Shown here: piece by piece, positions 47,587 to 59,924 of the stretch
How positions within the stretch are numbered: the stretch's first letter is position 1
Layout of the letters: each line of letters starts with the position of its first letter
NCBI GenBank assembly: GCA_003999685.1
Contig: CP021220.1
Span: 1,798,001 to 1,862,000, forward strand
Reading direction: 5' to 3'
Length of the DNA stretch: 64,000 bases
Source: Taiwanofungus camphoratus
Lineage: Eukaryota > Basidiomycota > Agaricomycetes > Polyporales > Taiwanofungaceae
The notes under the pieces: model-generated
What the model was told of the DNA's origin: nothing
Databases searched by the model: none
The model's input: the letters and a program-made list of their open reading frames with translations, nothing else
Program-made: the position numbers and the translations under genes

Positions 47587-50500
47587 TCACCAGAATCCAT
47601 CATCAGCATCACCTCCACCCTTCTTCCTTGCCCCTTTACTTTGGGCAAGTACTTGTCGTTCGTACATCTCTGCTATCTATACGTAATTGTCATCAAGGGC
47701 CTTCATGAGAGAACAGTGCGCGATGCTCACTTGTTCAGGGCCCGTGGCGTCATCGGCAGATTTGTCGTCTCGGATTCTGATGAACCGAGGGAAACGCAAC
47801 GATATACCTCTTTCATCTACCTGCGGATCGCTGTGTGAGTATGCAATCAGTGTTCAGTCATATACGGATACTCACCAGTCCTTGCGCTGCAGTATATATC
47901 GGACTCAAACTCAAATCAGCAGTGAGCACTTCCCACACAACCTTTGGGTCGAACCAGACATCTGGTTTTGCACCTCCGACCTTGACGTCTCCCCGAACAT
48001 TCGCCATCTCGAGCGGCTTGAGCGCCTCATAGTGCGACTGCAATGCTTCCTCACTGAATCCCGTACCAATCTTGCAAATGGTCTGATACTCTTCCGAGTC
48101 CGCATCGTAGCAAGCGAGAAGGAAGGCGCCGTATACGTTCGTGCGCTTGCCTTTTCCGTAGTATCCGCCTACCACGACTAGATCCAGCGAGTCGCCGACA
48201 CCCGCTAGATAGTCCTTCTTGATCTAAAGTGTCATAAAGTATAGGCTTATCTGGTCATATCAGTTGACAGATGGCATACCTTGAGCCAGTTCACACTTCT
48301 CCGGCTAGGCTCGTAGAAACTGGAGTCGCCCTCCAGCATTTTGACCATGAGACCCTCGCAGCCGTCTTTGACACTTTCTTCTAGGAAGGCCTGGATCTCT
48401 TCTGTTGTCTCAGCATCTGATGCTTTCGCGAAGTCGAATTCCCCTGGCACTTGTTGGAAGTTTTCTCTCAATAGCTGCCTTCGTTCTGTAAGGGACTTAT
48501 GGAGCAGCGGCTGATAATGACATGGAAGCATCAATGTCGAATGAATGGATACCTGAGGACATGTGATACGAACTTCACCGTTTAGGTAGAGCAGATCGAA
48601 TGCAAACAGGCAGACCCGGACTTGGATGTCTTCCACTTTGACGTCTTTCCGCTTCCTCCTGCTCAGTTCCTGGAATGGCATCAATTTACCATTGTCCTTG
48701 TCAATAGCTACTGCCTCCGCATCCAGGACGAATGACTTCGTACTCTCTTTGATACACTGGAAGAAGTATATTTCCTTCGTCACGGGGTTCTTTCAGGTAT
48801 CGGGCGCAAACTCACGTGTGGGAGTTGCTCCATCAAGTCAGGGTACTTTTTGCTCATGTCTTCGGAATTTCTGCTGAATACGCCGACTGTGGCGTCCTCT
48901 AGCTTATGCACCTGCACGAAAGTTCCAATAATGTCAAACACAGTTGTTTCAACTAGACTGAAGTCATACCTGTGCCCGCTCACCATCGTACTTGTACTCG
49001 CAAGTAAACCTCTTGTCCTCAAACCGATCGAGGACTTCGCCGATTGCCTTGGTAGGTTTCGCAAGCATGGGCTTCAGCGGAACCCCCGGCGTAAGCTTGC
49101 ACCTCTCGCGAAGCTTAGCAATGCCGACCTCCAGAAGAGCGGGTACTACGAGGTCGTACGTAGGTAGCTCACTGGCGGGGATATGAGTATCGTATTAATG
49201 TCCGGTTCAAGTTAGGCAATGGGAGTGTACCTGTAGACTGATTTGATAATATTTGCGCTCTCTTCCAGTCGAGTAGTCAGGTTTTCCATGTTCAGCTTCT
49301 TGTTCACTTTCAACGAACCACCTCTTCAGCGACCGTACACTTCGGTAAAAGAAAACTGACGCTCACAGCGTTCCTGTTCCGCAAGAACGGATGCATGAGC
49401 GAGGGCAACGAGTACGGTGCGCTCCGCGTTACCTATCCTCAGCTTACCCTCCAGACTTCGGATAATGTACTTCGCTTCTGCTCCCTGACACGCGGCAAGT
49501 AGTTTCGTGATGATGGAGACCTTCTTGTTTTGTGACTTTCAAGATAATAGTATGATGTCAAATGGTCATCCGTCGGCAATGTTATATGGCCGTTTCGACT
49601 CACTGAGTGACCGGTACTTAAAGCAATTTCCTTCAGATGCGTGAAGACAAAAGGGACTGTGAGTGGTTTGGGCTTGAAAATAGTCTTTTGGCTGTTCTTC
49701 GAGTTCTTGAATGGCCCGATCTCTAATCAGCCCGCCTTGAAACACTGGTACCCATGCGAGACTGACCATCGCTACAAGACCCAGGTCGCCCTCTTTCTTC
49801 AGATCAGACTTGATGACTGCGAGGCTTCTACCAGTGGATTCTCCAATTGCTTTGATTAGCAAGCTCTCGCCAATCCCAAGCTCGATGCCAACATAATCCG
49901 GACTCAGCTAGAAAGGTCAATGAGATTGATGTACGGGACTCGAAGCATATGACTGCCCTACACGGTTGATGCAGAGGTAAACAGCCTGCAGGAGGGATTT
50001 GCTATCCCCTTCAGTACTCCGCCGGATAACCAACAGGAAAAAAGCAGTTAGTAGGGACGTCTTCTCAATTCTTTTAGTGGTTGCTTCAATTAGCGAGAAC
50101 ACTTTTGCCAGAGCGGCATACGGGACACTGAAATACGTCATTACTGAGACCTCTTGATTGGACAACATCGGAAGCGAGAACATACGGGTCACCAACTTTC
50201 CAGCCACCCTTGATGTCGACTTCCGCTGTTCGTGAGAGCGCCGCTTCGGCGCTGAGACAGAGTCAGTATGCACCTTATAGTACGTGTATTTCTCACATGC
50301 TTTTGTGAAGCTACGCCTTCTTCTTCTTCTTCTTCCAACTCCTCTTCTGGGTCTTCTCCTTCTCCGCCTTCGTTACCGCCATCTGACGTCGTAGCCTCCT
50401 CCTTATCAAGAGCGCCTTTGGGGGCCAAGCTTAAATTTTTCTTGGATTTCGATTTCGCAGATTTAGTCCCGATGACAGCTTCCATTGGCGAGTCTTTAGC

Positions 50501-51122
50501 ATTAGGATTAGAAGGCTTCTTGCTACGTCTTGTGCTCGAAGCTTCGGGCTCAGCACCGACAGCCTTGGATGTCGAGGGTTGATCATCGACAATGCGATCT
50601 TGTTAAAACGCATTCGTGAGAGTGTTCAACGTCGCCAATAAAATAAAAGCTCACCAGCTGCGGCGCTATCATCATCCGAGTCAATAATCCTGCGTTTCTT
50701 CGGTTTCGGCAGTACTTCTAATGTTGTCGCAGAGCACAAAGTCAAGATAGAGTGTGAGTCTAGTAGAATATGCTTTACTATTTGTATCAGCTGGCGACTG
50801 CTTCCGCTTGGGAGCACTTTCCTCTGGGCCAAATGATCAGTGTCACGTCTGAAGGTGCTGCCGTATGCACGCACCTGACTTTACATCATCCTCGCCAACA
50901 GACACACATCGGTTGAGTAAGGGAGAGATATCTGGGACCGTGGGGGACTCCTTCGCTGCCGCCTTCTTCCTCTTACCTCCCCACATCTCCTCGAGCTTGG
51001 ATTGCTGTGGAGGCGCTGCTTTGACTCCAGAGGGCATCTCAAAGAATTTGCCTGACAGAGGTCACTTGTCGTATAATCAAAGCATACGCTGTTGACTCAC
51101 CGAGAGTTTGTTGACGACCCAT
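47587..51122 (-). CDS. CDC9: ATP-dependent DNA ligase I (Cdc9/LIG1)
   Basis: Eighteen exons from 51122 (last exon 47676-47587) sum to 2583 nt, 860 residues. It seals Okazaki-fragment and repair nicks. The N-terminus [13 protein letters not shown] carries a PCNA-binding PIP box (QTLGKFF). An NLS-like KPKKRR and an acidic low-complexity segment follow. The DNA-binding domain includes [20 protein letters not shown] and [20 protein letters not shown]. The adenylation motif is [10 protein letters not shown] (Lys nucleophile), then [37 protein letters not shown] and [12 protein letters not shown]; the end is [10 protein letters not shown]...GFW. Intron 50252-50300 needs a GC donor to keep frame. 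An in-frame ATG at 51206 adds 28 residues (MPVTVTIRVAQLQPRLKPVS...), basic and without acidic residues, resembling the mitochondrial leader of yeast Cdc9. Confidence 0.95.
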
Positions 51123-51206
51123 GCGAATGCTGTATGGACGTATGAAGCTGACGGGTTTCAGACGCGGTTGCAGCTGCGCGACGCGTATCGTGACTGTGAC
51201 AGGCAT

Positions 51207-52454
51207 GCAGTTACTGAACGCGACTCGGCAAGTTCTCAGCACTTAGAACGGAAGTGTATAGACCGACTCGACGTGGATGGAACCGTGAGCAGCAAGCTTT
51301 AAAGTTTGCTATGGGCTCGGTATACCCTCCTCTGACCTCAAGGCTCTTGAGTTCGTGTGAAGAAGCAATTCATTCGCGTCACAGCGTGGCGCGCAGTCGT
51401 GACCACCTACGGATGGCTGGGTCATGTGCATACAATTGCCTTGATTTGCAGGGAACTTGGCCATACAAAAGGCAGGGCCTTCCTCCTTATTCAAAAGCGC
51501 TATTGTTATAGAGTAAGAGGTACGGCGGGAATGTAGTGAAGACGAGGATATGATGCAAGGTTAGCATGATAGGAAATGGGTGTTGATATATCAGTCGCTG
51601 TTACAATATTTCTTGTGACGCTTCCAATCTCGAGCAATTCTTAGTCATGATGCTCGTTCTTTGATGAAGTAATAGGCCGAATTGTACCACTTAATTCTCC
51701 AACATAGTCATTCCCGTCTGCTCCGTACCAGTGAGTTCGCTTAGGGTGCTTATATGTCAGACAACTACAACTTTCTTGGGAACTCTATTGTGATAAGCTC
51801 GGGGAAGACACATGCAGTGTTGCATCATTAGTCTACTCACACCATTGCGGTAACGGTCTTTCCTAACACACACGCTACCTCGCTGGAAACATCTAACTTT
51901 ATATCAGTGATCCGGACCAAACAGTTCCCGAGCAGTGACCCTGGTCCAAGGCGAGCGCAATATGGGAATTGCTAGAGTTTAATTGCTTCTACGCTGTGCT
52001 CCTGTCTTTGCTTGGAACGTTAACATGTTCACACTGCAATATCGGGCGAAACAGCGTTGACCCGTATGTTTCCTCTATTATAGGAGTGTCACTGACAATA
52101 TCATGAGAATTTGCATTGATGATCATATCCATTGACAACCTTGCAATGAGAGTCTGAGCAACACTTTCATCATCCGATGTCTAAAGGATGAGGTCGTGCT
52201 GTCGGGGCGATGCGAAGTACTGAAGCCACATTCACTTTGACTTATTTTAAGCCAAATCAATCAGACGTCAAGTACACGTACGTCTAAACAAGTCGTTTCT
52301 TCATCATCTGTTGATCAATACCACACTCCTGTCTTCCCGCAGTCTCTAAAGTCCCATGCACAGCTTTGTTTCTTGACTTTGTTCACGTCCAGCCTCATCT
52401 TCATCGGTGCATTTGGTCATTCTTTCGCTCTTCCGACGCTTTCGTCTTGAAAGT
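51207..52454. other. Intergenic region between DNA ligase and 7TM-like gene
   Basis: About 1.25 kb between divergent genes, so it should hold both promoters. It is AT-richer than its flanks. I see no coding stretch with a domain and no RNA gene. Confidence 0.5.
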
Positions 52455-54231
52455 ATGGTCGGGGTCCTTCGCATTGCGGTGATCACTTTGCAGGTGTGCT
52501 CAACATACTGTCTATTGACCTTTTCTCACGGCCAAAGACTAGTTGAGCAACGTTGTCCTACTCTCAGCGCTGCTGGTGACACCTGCAAGGAAGCATCCTA
52601 TAGTGAATGCGCTTATCTTCGCATCATTACTACGCTCTATCTTCGATGTTCCTTCTCTCATATTATACGAGAAGTCGCCTCAACGTTTCGCCCATCTTCT
52701 TGTCCACTCGAGTCTAGGACGATGGTGTGTGGCGGATGCCATGATGTGAGTGCTTCTGTCATTTTGAACCGGCAGTTGTACAGCTGACCTCCCCTCAGTC
52801 TCTCTTATTTAACAGTCGTAAAAGCTGCATTTGCGGTCAGCTTCACATCGGTAAGTCCCTGGGAGTTTTTCCACGTTGTTGATTATCCATCCTTGGTGTC
52901 TCCTAGCCGTGTCTATATTATGCATTGAAGTTCAACCGGAAGAGGGATCCTGTCGATGCCCCAGATTCCAACCCTCACTTCTACACGCTCACGCTTGCAG
53001 TGCTCTGTATTGGCCCTTTCGGTCCGTTGTTGCATCTCCTTGTACATGCATTTTTGACAACAGCCTATAGTTTGGGCATTGCCTACAATTCTGATCCCTA
53101 TTTCCCGCCTCGTGCATGATGTGCAAAGTTTACAGCCGATCTTTCATTCGGTAGGCGCTAGCAAACGGCATGGGACATTTACCATATCTAACTACTTTTC
53201 GCTGCACTTTTATCAGACTGCATGTATTATCTCGGATAGCCCTGCACAGGTCGTGAATTTGGTCTTGATTCTACTTCCACTCACCTTGGCCATTCTCATA
53301 TCTGTTTTACTTCTATTCATTCTGTGGAGATACTACAAGCTACCCAATTTCCGCAGAACTTTCAGTGTGCTTGAGCCTATCCGCCTGATCCGTTTTGTAG
53401 CTTTGGTATCCACAATCATCGTATCAGCAACATTATATTCGATTGTTATGGTGATGTGGGTACGACACCACACTCACTATCAAGAAGGAACCTGTTTTCA
53501 TTCGTGGCTTGCGACAAGTAGCCTCTGGGAAGGTAAGCATAGTCGAATCAATTAGAATTACAATGAATCAGTTCCCCACAGCCATGTGCCCTTGCATCAT
53601 TTTCTGCATCTTTGCTGCGCAGGAAGAGGTTTACACAGTGTGGTATGGGTGGCTTCGTCAGCTATGGTCGCCTATCACAAGATGTTCATGTAGCAGTACA
53701 CTTGCCTCCCCCACGGACGATTCCCACGATCTCCGCTATTCTTGCCCTACCGCATCTCGGTTACTCCACTGGCTATTAGGACTTCGCACAGGACCCGAGA
53801 GTGTGACAGAAGGGACTGAAGTCATTGGCGGCCATTCTGATGCTACCATTTCCATTAGCGAGCGATCCAAGGCTTGCGATAAGAATGCATCATACTGTCC
53901 TCGACAGGAAATGCCGCGATACATACTTGCGAAATCATTCTCGCTGGCGCAGCCATCAGTTCGTTTTTGCGAATCTGGGCTGTCTCCACCTCCTCGGTCA
54001 CCGAGGAGTAGGTGTGAGAGTCCTCAGCATATGCAAGTCTGCAGAAAAATGCCATCGCTGACCGCTTTTGGAGGCAGGGTCTCTGGAGAGGGAGCATCGG
54101 GATCCTCAAGGTCGGGAAACGAAGTGAGCACTGGAGAGGCAGGAGAGCATTCACAGATTAGCGAGGTTATCAATAGCTACGAATCGCAGTCTGCGACGAT
54201 ACACTCCTCTGGAACCTTTGGACATCCCTGA
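52455..54231 (+). CDS. Predicted seven-helix membrane protein, receptor-like, with long cytosolic tail
   Basis: Six exons (52455-52493, 52543-52745, 52799-52850, 52907-53111, 53155-53532, 53582-54231) join in frame to 508 residues. Hydrophobic segments include LRIAVITLQLSNVVLLSALL, IVNALIFASLLRSIFDVPSL, LSYLTVVKAAFAVSFTS, LTLAVLCIGPFGPLLHLLVH, VVNLVLILLPLTLAILISVL, FVALVSTIIVSATLYSIVMV and MCPCIIFCIFAAQEEVYTVW, about seven helices. The roughly 200-residue tail is Ser/Pro-rich. The layout resembles the poorly characterised 7TM proteins expanded in agaricomycetes, some annotated as GPCR-like. No ligand or G-protein motif is recognisable. The intron 53112-53154 (43 nt) was chosen because it keeps the loop to helix 5 open. 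Confidence 0.6.
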
Positions 54232-54605
54232 AAATCTCACAGGTGCCGGTGAATCGTGTAGCACAGCTTTGTATCCATTTCGCTCCCAGGCTAAGACAGT
54301 ACATACCGGTAGTCTGGAAATTTGGGCACCTCACCATGATCGTTTTCAATACTACTTGTAGCAAAACACGATGCACTGATCATGCGGACGTCTATTTCGA
54401 ACGGTCTAACTGCAAGTCTGTAACAGCCTGTGTTTTGAGAGTGAACAACCTCCGTAAAGGGGTAGTCAATGAGGCTAAAGTCTAACCGGCATCTACCGAG
54501 CTATACAGTTGTGGCTTGTCTCCCAGCCTCCCATGTGCTACCAGACCTCTAGTACAGTTATCCGTGCCCTCTAGCCTGCATCGCTTCTGCTTTCAAGAAC
54601 AAGTC
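54232..54605. other. Short intergenic region upstream of ribosomal protein gene
   Basis: 374 bp between a 3' end and the ribosomal protein start. A pyrimidine-rich stretch just before 54606 fits a ribosomal protein leader. Nothing else seen. Confidence 0.5.
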
Positions 54606-55388
54606 ATGGCTGATATTCAAGTAGGTTTGGTTGATTCTAACAGTTCACAGTCGATCGCAATTTATAAATCCCTCGGTTTGCAGATCGAAAAGGCATACCA
54701 GAAGCAGTTCCTCTTCCAAAACGCCAAGGCTCGCGGTATGCATTCATAAGTTTGCTCAGACTAAAGCAAGTTACTCAGACGATTGGTTATATGCCACTTA
54801 TTGCAGGTGGGAAGAAGGTTTCGACGAAGGAGAAGCGGTGGTGTAAGGATGTTGGCCTGGGTTTCAAGACGCCTGCTGAGGCTATCAACGGCACTTACAT
54901 CGGTATGTTTGACATTGTTTCTTCTGTGTATTTGTTTTCGTTTGACGAGTTGACGCTAAACCAGACAAGAAGTGCCCTTTCACTGGTGATGTATCCATCC
55001 GGGGACGTATTCTGACAGGTCGAGTGGTTTCAACCAAAATGACCCGTACAATCATCATCCGACGGGACTACCTTCACTATGTACCAAAGTACAGTACGTA
55101 TCGTGCATCGTTCTATCATTTGTACGTGGCCTTATCTAGCATGACGAAGACCGCTACGAGAAAAGACACAAGAACTTAGCTGCGCACGTATCTCCTGCTT
55201 TCCGTGTCGAACTAGGCGACATCGTTACCGTCGGTGCGTGATTGTGCGAAAATATTAGTGTTTCCACGCAGGCTCAGCGTTGCGTTTGCATTTTAGGCCA
55301 GTGCCGACCGCTCTCAAAAACTGTACGATTCAACGTGGTTCGGGTGGCAAAGAACAAGGCGGCGGCGAAGTCCTTCGGCAAGTTCTAG
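54606..55388 (+). CDS. RPS11: 40S ribosomal protein uS17 (S11)
   Basis: Six exons (54606-54620, 54684-54735, 54807-54902, 54965-55093, 55150-55233, 55297-55388) give 155 residues, close to the yeast protein. uS17 binds 18S rRNA in the small subunit. Motifs are [99 protein letters not shown] and the [16 protein letters not shown] end. The first exon codes for only five residues before a 63-nt intron, a common pattern in fungal ribosomal protein genes. The exon 5 acceptor is the AAG at 55147-55149, not the nearby TAG, because only it keeps NRYEKRHKN. Confidence 0.97.
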
Positions 55389-55908
55389 GCACCCGGCGGT
55401 GCTCGTGGCTGGGGGACGTAGGATATGATTTATTGCTTTCTCATGTGCTATGAACGCGTAAATGACACTGCGCCCATGCAAAAGCAACGCCTTTATGTCT
55501 GCCCCATTGTGAGACAGGCTAATGTGAAGTTCCAATTGTGCGAGGGAAAGTTTAGAAAAAGCCGGAGGCAATAACGCTAGTGAGGGGCGATAAGAGGCAT
55601 AGCAAACATCGCATAAACAAGCGTTAGTGGGGTTCTCCGGGGCTTAGGCTAGGCGGGCCAACAGAGCAATAATTGAGACTCGCGCTCATACTTGAACGTC
55701 CTGTATCATACCCCAAGTTGAACCCTGTGCTAACGGTCCCAGCCAAAGAGGTTTCTCATTTCCTTTCACGACTTCCTTTACATCACCCCCGCAAGTAGAT
55801 CCCAAGCTGGCGCCTACACTCCTCTCTGTGTTCACTTCCAGGCTTGGAAGATCCAGGTCGCAGTCTCCGCAGCCAGGCTCGCCGTCATCGTCGCCTCAGG
55901 CGCTCCCA
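55389..55908. other. Intergenic region
   Basis: 520 bp between the ribosomal protein stop and the phosphatase ATG. The phosphatase frame remains open upstream to about 55828 but lacks an ATG there. Nothing else seen. Confidence 0.5.
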
Positions 55909-57618
55909 ATGGGTCAGCAACAATCCAAGAAGACCAGGAAGAGTGGAAAGGACAGAGATAAGGAGGGGAGTGCGGATTCCGTCACCCTCACCGACGCTGC
56001 TGGCAGTGACACCAACGACAACACGCTGCAAAGCAGTCTCTCCCGCTCAACAGCACCAGACATCGTAAACTCCAGTAACACAGCAAATGGCGCCGTTGCA
56101 GGTACATCAACCGGAGGCAACCCAGCAATAAGCATCACTCAGCCGGAAGGTGATGCACTATTGTTAAATGGACATGCTTCACGACCTCCTCCCGGCTCCG
56201 ACGCCCCTGGATCTCCAAACTCGAGTTCCTCGATGAAGGATATTCAATCTGTCCCTTCTAATCCATCAACATCGCCTTCTGCATCCCCATCATTAACCAC
56301 TAAGCCACCCCCTCTTGATATCCCTGTCACCCAAACCATCCTATCAAATGCTCATTCTCCTACACCGTATCCTACACCAGGATCTACTAATAGCTTTAGT
56401 GTTGGTGACCCTGCCAGTTTTCCAGGCGGAGGCAAGAACGGAGGCGGCCTGAAGCAAGCCGACATCGATGATATGATTCAACGACTGTTGGACGTAGGCT
56501 ACACAGGCAAGGTTAGCAAGTCCCTGTGTCTCAAGAATGCCGAAATTGTCGCTATATGTCTGGCGGCCAGAGAAGTATTTCTGAGCCAGCCTACCCTCAT
56601 CGAGCTATCGCCACCTGTCAAGATAGTCGGTGACGTTCATGGGCAGTACTCTGACCTCATCCGTCTATTCGAGATGTGTGGTTTCCCACCCGCCGCCAAT
56701 TATCTTTTCCTCGGTGATTATGTGGATAGAGGAAAGCAGAGCCTTGAGACCATCTTACTTCTCCTATGTTACAAAATCAAGTATCCCGAGAACTTCTTCC
56801 TGCTGCGAGGCAATCACGAATGCGCCAATGTCACGCGAGGTACGTGGTGCTTCCTTGGCGTTTCAACTTTAGCTTATGATATGCAGTATATGGCTTCTAC
56901 GACGAATGCAAAAGGCGATGTAATATCAAGACTTGGAAGACATTCATCGACGTCTTCAATTCTTTACCCATTGCCGCCATCGTCGCATCGAAGATATTCT
57001 GTGTTCATGGTGGTCTTTCTCCATCTTTGCATTCTATGGACGACATCAAGCGCATACAACGACCTACAGATGTACCTGACTATGGTCTTCTAAACGACCT
57101 GCTTTGGTCGGATCCATCGGACACAGCAGCAGATTGGGAAGACAACGAGCGAGGGGTCAGTTATTGCTTTGGCAAGTCAATCATAAATGACTTCTTGGTG
57201 CGGTACGACATGGATCTAATATGCCGTGCGCATATGGTTGTTGAGGATGGGTATGAGTTCTGGAATGACAGAACACTTGTTACTGTTTTCAGCGCACCCA
57301 ACTATTGCGGAGGTGAGAACGCCTTGACGTGGTGTCGAAAGTATATACTCACGTTGTTTCCAGAGTTCGACAACTACGGAGCATGCATGAGGTTTGGTTA
57401 CGCTTGCATTGAGCCAAGTCCATGCTAACAGAAGCCCATTATTATAGCGTTTCGGAAGAGCTCTTGTGTGCTTTCGAACTTCTCAAACCCTTGGACGGCC
57501 CTGCTTTACGAAAAGAGATGACAAAGGCGAAACGGAAGACGTACGTTACATATCATTGATGTGGGGCATGGTGCTAATAGACGTCATCACTCTCAGGATA
57601 ATGGCTACTACTACCTGA
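55909..57618 (+). CDS. PPZ1: PPZ-type serine/threonine protein phosphatase
   Basis: Five exons (55909-56839, 56887-57312, 57364-57391, 57448-57540, 57597-57618) give 499 residues. The catalytic half has PP1-class signatures: [91 protein letters not shown] and [18 protein letters not shown]. The disordered Ser/Thr-rich N-terminal half before [20 protein letters not shown] and the start MGQQQSKK are typical of PPZ phosphatases, which regulate cation balance and cell integrity. The Gly-2 context fits N-myristoylation. Starting at 55909 rather than reading upstream preserves that signal. The last exon adds only a few residues (TIMATTT), and an alternative acceptor at 57580 would give a longer, less likely tail. 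Confidence 0.92.
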
Positions 57619-58211
57619 CATACTTTATCAGCGTCATTTCGAGGCGGTGGGTATACGATTATAATTGTTCAGCGTTGAGCCTTGGTTACGGCATGAGCGT
57701 CCTATGCATTCAGGTAGACGCGCGATCCCAAATGATGTTCGTCCAAGAAGTTGAAGTTTGGGAACCCATCATACGTTTCTCATCGTATATCCGCTACTGG
57801 TGACAGCGACAAGGATCAATCCTTGCGCATTGCTCATCCCTGCCCGTATTTGAACGATATACGACTAACTTAATCTATCCTTCCATAACACTTCTCGCGA
57901 CCTGGCTTTTAGTGTTGGCAATCCACTGGAATCCTGGACTTTCTTTGTATACGATGTTCGCGCATATATCGAGTCTCTTTTATCTCTTGGTCATCACTTG
58001 CATTGTTCTCATGTCTTCCTGCTAGTTGAGTTCTCATTAGCATTCCGGTACCCGTTGCCTCCATTTGTGCTGTAGCTACACTTGTCAAAATACACATTCA
58101 TGACCACTCAAGAAAGATGATTATTCAGGCTCAGGATCCACTTCATGATTACGCCGGATGGCCGCTTGGCTTAGTGGATGTCTGTCGGAGCAACTATGCA
58201 GACCAATGTAT
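57619..58211. other. Intergenic region between convergent genes
   Basis: 593 bp between the phosphatase stop and the transporter stop; both 3' UTRs lie here. A TGGCTTAGTGG sequence near 58165 resembles a tRNA A box but has no matching B box or cloverleaf. Confidence 0.5.
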
Positions 58212-59700
58212 TTATTCACGTTGTCGATGCAAATCTGCACCTTCCCGTCCCCCCTTCAACATATCGTACGCAAGTATAGCGAATGCGACAATGATAGATC
58301 CAGATCCCAATAGACTCCAAACTGTGATAGAGTCAGCGGCACGCCCAAAGATCATGTCTGAAATGAAGACTAGGACTATGGTGAGCAGACTCCCGACCGA
58401 GGTCACGATGGGACCCCAGACGCCCAATAAGATCTAGAGACAGCTTGAGCTCAGAACGACTCTGTAGTAATTATCCTTACCATGAATCCGGCATTGAAGA
58501 TGCCACCGGTTAGCGAAATCCCGGCGATGACAACAACCTCGAGGGCAGATTTAGGGAGTTCGAATTGTGTGATGTCGAAAAAGTGGAGGAATGGTATAGG
58601 TATCCAAAGAAACAGGAAAGTGCACACTCCAATGGCTGAAGTCAAGAGATTTGGATAAAGACCAAAAGGAGGAGGATAAACCAACCCTCCGTCACTTGAG
58701 ACACCGAGGGGTTGTTCTTCTACCTCTGTCAAGTCCTCGTGGGATGTGGGGATCCGGGTATACAAGGTACTGGATGGCACTTCTGTCTCAAGCACATCTG
58801 GATCAAAAGGTAACGCCGCATAGATCTTGTACAGGACTTGATACAAGCCGTACACAATGGATGCGACCAGAGTCAGTAAGTCTCCTATGAGCGGACTATG
58901 AGAGCCGAACTTGTTGGTTGACTTGGTGGTTTCCGAAGTGGTAGTACCACCATAAACAACGGCCGTGGCTCCTAATGTAGCAAGTACGACAGCTGCTGAA
59001 CGCAAAGAGTCCCACCTCGTCTTCAAGAATATAAGCATGAAAACGTATGCAAAAAATGCATTGGTATTCCACAATGCAGTGACATCAGTGATACTAGTCA
59101 ATAAAGGATATGAATGCATGAATTTCGCAGGAAATCACAAGGCTTACGGTGCTAGCGGTACAGCAACAAACCAAAGAAGGCTTGGGATAGTCGTCCCAGC
59201 TGTCAAAAGCATGACAAGGCGAAGGAACTTCCAAGCGGGGAACTTCGATGATGTGCTCGTGCCCAAAGTACCAGAAGACGCGGACGAAAGGTGACGTTTG
59301 ATCGCAAATATTAAACCTGCCCAAAGCGTGCGAAGGGAACGTTTCGGCGACAGGATAAGAAATATTATATGCAAGGGGAACATGAGGGCGAAACATGAGT
59401 GCACAATGTAGCTGTAATTAATGCATTAGGATAGCCATTGACGACTTGATCACGATATGGAACTGCAATCTGATGATGCCTTGGGCTCACAATAATAGGA
59501 AAGGCTGCCGGAAGCCCAGATCACTTTGCACATACTGCAATATATAGTCATAAATTTGAATACTGCGACATTACAATCATCCAACGCACCTGGGTCAGCT
59601 GCGTCTCGACCACAAAGGCGAGAAGGCTAAGAACAAACAGACCAATGGCCAATTTTCCGCCTAAAAATACCGAAACTGGCTCTTCATGCCTGGTGGGCAT
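58212..59700 (-). CDS. Drug/metabolite-type transporter, SLC35F5/Thi74-like
   Basis: Five exons (59700-59590, 59534-59491, 59411-59148, 59093-58481, 58433-58212) give 417 residues. About ten hydrophobic segments are visible: KLAIGLFVLSLLAFVVETQL, FRLVMLLTAG-like region FLRLVMLLTAGTTIPSLLWF, SITDVTALWNTNAFFAYVFM, VVLATLGATAVVYGG, PLIGDLLTLVASIVYGLYQV, TSAIGVCTFLFLWIPIPFLH, VVVIAGISLTGGIFNAGFM and VTSVGSLLTIVLVFISDMIF. The pattern ALWNTNAFFAYV and GDLLTLVASIVYGLYQVLYK fits the SLC35F5/yeast Thi74-YML018C group of the DMT superfamily, usually vacuolar or endomembrane with unknown substrate. Start at 59700 begins MPTRHEEPVSVFLGGK. It diverges from bL36m with 224 bp between. Confidence 0.85.
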
Positions 59701-59924
59701 ACTACGAGAAGTATAGGCTGTATCACAGGTCTATCCTGGTATGAATTGTTCTAAATTATCATCAAGTCGACCAGCGATAATAAGCAAGTCGCGAGCGTGC
59801 GAACAGAAAGGCCAAAACAACGCTCCCAGCGGTACTCTTCTTCAATGGCGGCAAATGCCACGTGATCTCAATAGCATATGCTTCAGTGCAAATCGGCCAG
59901 AGGGCGACCTTCAGTGTTCACAAT
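59701..59924. promoter_or_regulatory. Compact divergent promoter region
   Basis: Only 224 bp separate the start codons of the SLC35F-like transporter (-) and mitochondrial bL36m (+), so this interval must carry promoters for both. No specific factor site is assigned. Confidence 0.5.

Noticed and set aside
55141-55149. TAG acceptor just before the fifth RPS11 exon
   Set aside because: It leads to an immediate stop; the AAG acceptor at 55147-55149 restores the conserved NRYEKRHKN.
58160-58180. TGGCTTAGTGG resembling a tRNA A box
   Set aside because: No B box at a suitable distance and no cloverleaf can be drawn.
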